From positions 1 to 9,487 of the forward strand of contig DBEYOB010000044.1 of assembly GCA_048173955.1 (NCBI GenBank): a stretch of 9,487 bases of DNA, read 5' to 3'. The position numbers and the translations under genes are program-made. The DNA is from CAZUFB01 sp048173955 (GTDB lineage: Bacteria; Actinomycetota; Coriobacteriia; Coriobacteriales; UMGS124). How positions within the stretch are numbered: the stretch's first letter is position 1; every line of letters starts with the position of its first letter. The notes under the pieces are model-generated. The model was given only the letters and a program-made list of their open reading frames with translations. It ran no database searches and was not told the DNA's origin. Of this stretch, positions 6,655 through 9,487 are shown piece by piece.

Positions 6655-7572
6655 ATGCGTCCGCCGAACCAATCGCTCGAAGAGCGCGTCAGACAGCTCA
6701 CGCTGATGAACAACCTGTATATGGCCAAGTTTTTCGAAGGGCAGCCGCAATGCGCCGAGGCGGTCCTGCGCGCTGTGCTCGGCAAACCGAGCCTGCACGT
6801 CGTGGGGCTCACCGTGGAGCGGGAGCTCGTCAGCATCGGGTCCCGTTCGGTGTGGCTCGACGTGAGCGCCGTCGATCAGGACGGGAGGCTCTACGACATC
6901 GAGGTGCAGCGCGACCTGAACCGCGCGACCCCTCGTCGGGCCCGCCTGCATGCCGCCCTCATGGACGCCAGCGCCCTGCCGAAAGGGGCCGATTTCGCAA
7001 GCCTTCCCGAAAGCTACGTGGTCTTCATCACCGACGGGAACGCCTTCGGGGACGGCATCCCGCTGAGCCGCATCGAGCGCACCCGGCTCGAAACCGGCCT
7101 CCCGTTTGGCGACGGGTCGCACATCGTCTTCGCCGACGCAACATATAATTACGGGAATACCGAGCTCGGCGCGGTCATGCACGATTTCGTCTGCCCCGAG
7201 CCGTCCTCCATGCGCTGTCCAACTCTCGCGCAAAGGGCGCGGTATCTGAAGGAGACGGAAGAAGGGATTGCGATCATGGGCGACTCGTTCGACGACTGGG
7301 AGGAAGAGATCTTCCGCGAGGCCCACCGACGCGGTTTGGAGCAGGGGATTGAGCAGGGGATCGAGCAAGGGATCGAGCAAGGGATCGAAGAAGGGATTAA
7401 TCGAGGCCTCGAGCGGGGGCTTGAACAGGGCGCCGAACGCGGGCGAGCGGATGCCATACTGCGCCTGATGCGCGACGGCGCGCTTCCCATCGAGAAAATC
7501 GCATCCATCTTCGAAACGACGCCTGAAGCCGTCAATGACCTCGTCAAAGACGGGGGCTTGGCAAGCGCCTGA
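6655..7572 (+). CDS. Rpn family recombination-promoting nuclease / PD-(D/E)XK transposase-like protein
   Basis: The product has 305 residues. The ATG at 6655 follows GGGAGG with 7 nt spacing; an ATG at 6598 in the same frame has none. The fold is the PDDEXK_2 type: a helical N-terminus with LMNNLYMAKFFEG (17-29), then the core RSVWLDVSAVDQDGRLYDIEVQR (64-86) with Asp69 and the ExQ pair Glu83/Gln85 as likely metal-binding residues. FITDG and a PFGDGSHIVFADATY stretch (150-164) follow, as usual in this family. Residues 227-262 are (G-I-E-Q)n repeats, a common coiled segment of Rpn proteins. The C-terminal 40 residues (DAILRLMRDGALPIEKIASIF) look like a small helix-turn-helix. Rpn proteins are DNA endonucleases linked to RecA-independent recombination. 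It is flanked by an AT-rich stretch and stands alone. Confidence 0.85.
   Translation: MRPPNQSLEERVRQLTLMNNLYMAKFFEGQPQCAEAVLRAVLGKPSLHVVGLTVERELVSIGSRSVWLDVSAVDQDGRLYDIEVQRDLNRATPRRARLHAALMDASALPKGADFASLPESYVVFITDGNAFGDGIPLSRIERTRLETGLPFGDGSHIVFADATYNYGNTELGAVMHDFVCPEPSSMRCPTLAQRARYLKETEEGIAIMGDSFDDWEEEIFREAHRRGLEQGIEQGIEQGIEQGIEEGINRGLERGLEQGAERGRADAILRLMRDGALPIEKIASIFETTPEAVNDLVKDGGLASA
7345..7392 (+). repeat. 12-bp in-frame tandem repeat inside the Rpn gene
   Basis: Units GGGAT(T/C)GAGCA(G/A) begin at 7345, 7357, 7369 and 7381 (the last altered to GAAGAA), encoding Gly-Ile-Glu-Gln. Diverged units continue to about 7440. Gain or loss of a unit keeps the frame, so length would vary without breaking the gene. 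Confidence 0.85.
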
Positions 7573-7580
7573 TGACGGAA

Positions 7581-7610
7581 CGCCGCCCGGCGCAACGGCA
7601 CCGGGCGGCG
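7581..7610. terminator. GC-rich hairpin between convergent genes
   Basis: CGCCGCCCGG (7581-7590) pairs perfectly with CCGGGCGGCG (7601-7610) around a 10-nt loop. It lies 8 nt after the Rpn gene stop and 38 nt before the flavoprotein stop. There is no T-run on either side; the termination role is inferred from position and stem strength. Confidence 0.6.
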
Positions 7611-7648
7611 CGGGCAATCGCTAGACGGAGTCAGGTGGCCAGAGAGCG

Positions 7649-9223
7649 CTATGCGCCCAGGGCGGCCTTGGCGGCGTTGACGCCGGCGACGCGGCCGAAC
7701 ACCGTGTAGCCGCTCATGACGCACCAATAGTCGCCCTCCATGATGCCGCCGGCAGCTCCAGGAACGGCCCACAGTCCCGCGATGGGCTTGTCGTCCCAGC
7801 CGATCGCCTGAGAGTTCGTGTCAATCTTGATGCCTCCGAACGTCGCCATGACGCCGGCAACGACCGGGATGCAGTAGAACGGCGGCGTGGTCAGCGGGTA
7901 GCCCGAACTCACCGGAACGTCGAGGTCGGCGGTGGTTCCGGCGGCAACCGCCTCGTTCCATGCGGAAGCGGTCTTGAGGAACCCGTTGGCGTTGAACTTG
8001 TCGCCGCTCACCGTCTCGGCCTGCACCTTGGCGGCCAGCTCCTCGAGCGTGTCGGCCTGCACGATGGTCGCCCCGTGGTCGCGCAGCCACTCGAGGCGGT
8101 CGCCGCCCACGACGGCCGCGTTGCAGTAGGGGGTCTCCACCATGACCTGGTGGGCCGCCTCGTCGAAGAACAGGTAGGCGCGGGCGTAGAACTGCTGCAT
8201 GATCTCCTGATTCACGAGCGACGAGGTGAGGCTCTCGTTGACGAAGCGCTTGCCGTCGCAGTTCGTGTAGATGCCGAGCGTCTGGATGGCGTGAACCGTG
8301 GCGCCGTAGTACGCAAGGTGCACGTCGTCGACGTTTTCGACCGCCTCGTAGGCCTCGGGCGTGTCGTAGGTGCAGTAGCTCGACTGGGGCCAGGGCTGGG
8401 GGTGGCCGTAGAACGACCCGAAGGCCTTCGACAGCTTGGCGCCCACGTTCTGGGCCATCGTGATGCCGCTGCCGTCGAGGTAGGGCACGCACTGCGCCTG
8501 GGCGATGTCGGCATGGCGGCCCAGATAGCGCACCATCATCTCCTTGTTGCATTGGAACCCGCCGGTGGCGACGACGACCTGTTTGGCGGAGATGGAGAGC
8601 GGCCCGTTGGCGTCGGTGCACTTCACGCCGCACGGCGTGCCGGTTTCGTCGGTCAGGATCTCGACCGCCTTGGTCGACAGCAGCGTGGTGCCGCCCTTGT
8701 CGGCGAAGACCTGGCCGAACTGCTGGAGATACTCGTCGGTGTAGGACTTGGAACCCTGCTCCTCGGGACGCCGACCGCCCATCCAGACGTACGAGCTGCC
8801 CTCGGCGAGAGGCTCGGTGGTCAGGCCGAGGCCCTGGACCCAGGCGAGCGTCTCCTCCCAGCCGTCGAGCACCACGGCGGACAGCTCCGGGTCGGACAGG
8901 GGGACCTTGGCGTAGGTGTCCTCCCAAGCGGTGCCGAAACGCGGGCCGAACGCGCCGGCAGCGAAGCGGCTCGTGCCGCCCACGTGCCCCGACGCCTCGA
9001 CGAGAATGACCGACGCGCCTTCCTCGACCGCCGCGACGGCGGCGGCCAGGCCTCCGATGCCGGCACCGAGCACGACGACGTCACACTCGTGGGCGAAGTC
9101 GCCGGCAATGCCTTCGTCGGCGACGGCGGTGGCAGTCAGGGCGGTCGCGCCCGAGGCCGCGGCGGCGACGCCGGCAGCGGCGCCCGCACCCTTCAGAAAC
9201 TCGCGACGCGATGACGTGGCCAT
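7649..9223 (-). CDS. Tat-exported FAD-dependent flavoprotein, FrdA/fumarate-reductase-like, substrate unknown
   Basis: The product has 524 residues and starts at the ATG at 9223, with AGGAGG about 7 nt upstream. The N-terminus is a clear twin-arginine signal: SRREFLKG (5-12), an Ala-rich hydrophobic stretch (14-34) and a possible AVA-D cleavage site at 33-36. The FAD-binding fold follows: GAGIGG (53-58) and ILVEAS (73-78), then GGTSRFAAG. Further blocks match the FAD_binding_2 family: VVVATGGF (216-223), GKRFVNE (324-330), GGIKIDTNSQAI (463-474), IAGLWAVPGAAGG (481-493) and TVFGRVAG (507-514). No haem-binding or covalent-FMN domain is present, so electrons must come from a partner. The fumarate-reductase catalytic Arg after RFxNE is Ser334 by ungapped alignment, and the active-site His pair before the GG-I-x-I-D block is Met-Ala. 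It is therefore probably a reductase for another substrate, acting outside the membrane. Eggerthellaceae carry many such paralogues. Confidence 0.88.
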   Translation of the reverse strand: MATSSRREFLKGAGAAAGVAAAASGATALTATAVADEGIAGDFAHECDVVVLGAGIGGLAAAVAAVEEGASVILVEASGHVGGTSRFAAGAFGPRFGTAWEDTYAKVPLSDPELSAVVLDGWEETLAWVQGLGLTTEPLAEGSSYVWMGGRRPEEQGSKSYTDEYLQQFGQVFADKGGTTLLSTKAVEILTDETGTPCGVKCTDANGPLSISAKQVVVATGGFQCNKEMMVRYLGRHADIAQAQCVPYLDGSGITMAQNVGAKLSKAFGSFYGHPQPWPQSSYCTYDTPEAYEAVENVDDVHLAYYGATVHAIQTLGIYTNCDGKRFVNESLTSSLVNQEIMQQFYARAYLFFDEAAHQVMVETPYCNAAVVGGDRLEWLRDHGATIVQADTLEELAAKVQAETVSGDKFNANGFLKTASAWNEAVAAGTTADLDVPVSSGYPLTTPPFYCIPVVAGVMATFGGIKIDTNSQAIGWDDKPIAGLWAVPGAAGGIMEGDYWCVMSGYTVFGRVAGVNAAKAALGA

Positions 9224-9487
9224 ACGATCTCCTCCTTGCTGTCGTGCGCGGGCGTCGGCACACGCTCCCGCATGTCGGCGCCATCCGTGCGCCGGACATC
9301 CCCTTGCGCCCGCGCTGGCTGCAACCGTCCGCGAACGGCTCGCCCCATCGGGGGGCCGATCGCGTACGGCCGTTTACACCTTCAGCATACGGAGGGCAGG
9401 GGCGTCTGACACGCCCCATAATTGGTTGGGCGGCAAAATCGGGCGACAAGGCGCGGGGGAAACGCCGTCGGGGGCACGGCGGACGGT
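9224..9487. other. upstream region of the flavoprotein gene, with two small inverted repeats
   Basis: No gene is seen. An inverted repeat ATGTC-GGCGC / GCGCC-GGACAT spans 9272-9299 with one bulged base, and ATCGG/CCGAT spans 9347-9360 around four G. Either could be an operator or a leader hairpin. Minus-strand promoter boxes are not clear: an AATTAT lies near 9418-9423 with TTGTCG 20 bp upstream, which is too far apart. Confidence 0.4.

Noticed and set aside
7345..7392. CRISPR-like repeat array
   Set aside because: The 12-bp units are contiguous, in frame and code for Gly-Ile-Glu-Gln; there are no spacers.
8075..9214. Long plus-strand frame of 379 codons antisense to the flavoprotein
   Set aside because: The minus-strand gene has a Tat signal, FAD motifs and a strong ribosome site; this frame has none.

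Overview
The window is very GC-rich, with short intergenic gaps and genes on both strands. The gene style points to an Eggerthellaceae-type actinomycete (Eggerthella, Gordonibacter, Adlercreutzia or Slackia relatives): a Tat-exported, FumA/FrdA-like flavoprotein, GC-rich Shine-Dalgarno sites of the AGGAG type, and a MarR-like fragment. This assignment is inferred from gene style, not from a database match.

Layout from left to right. (1) Positions 3-497 (+) hold the C-terminal part of an IS110-family transposase cut by the window edge. It carries an unexpected Xre-like helix-turn-helix at its end. (2) Positions 730-1011 (+) hold a 93-residue peptide with a double-glycine leader signature and a 13-residue putative core, followed by a strong hairpin at 1076-1112. 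(3) On the minus strand are a small CxxC/CxxC zinc-ribbon protein (1683-1931) and a pyridoxamine-phosphate-oxidase-like flavin protein (1176-1592). (4) Positions 1932-2388 are non-coding. They hold short GC-rich tandem repeats and a striking symmetric array of four GGTCA-N9-CGAGTGC units: two direct copies 40 bp apart, facing two more inverted copies 40 bp apart (2114-2344). (5) A minus-strand cluster, read from 6421 down to 2389, encodes a zinc-ribbon protein, a broken MarR-type regulator fragment, a DUF5685 protein, a J-domain protein with a Cys-rich tail, and a DnaK (Hsp70) lacking the usual acidic C-terminal tail. (6) An AT-rich island (about 6422-6530) precedes a plus-strand Rpn/PD-(D/E)XK nuclease gene (6655-7572) that contains in-frame 12-bp repeats. 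(7) A GC hairpin separates it from a convergent, minus-strand, Tat-dependent FAD flavoprotein (7649-9223). Its 5' region (9224-9487) holds only short hairpins.

The most coherent unit is the chaperone cluster. The J-protein and the Hsp70 are 32 nt apart, and the DUF5685 stop is 10 nt from the J-protein start, so they are probably translated from one message as a dedicated Hsp70/J pair with partner proteins. No grpE, hrcA or clpB is visible here, so this is unlikely to be the housekeeping dnaK locus. The mobile or recombination-related genes at positions 3-497 and 6655-7572, the regulator pseudogene and the inverted array show that the region has been rearranged.
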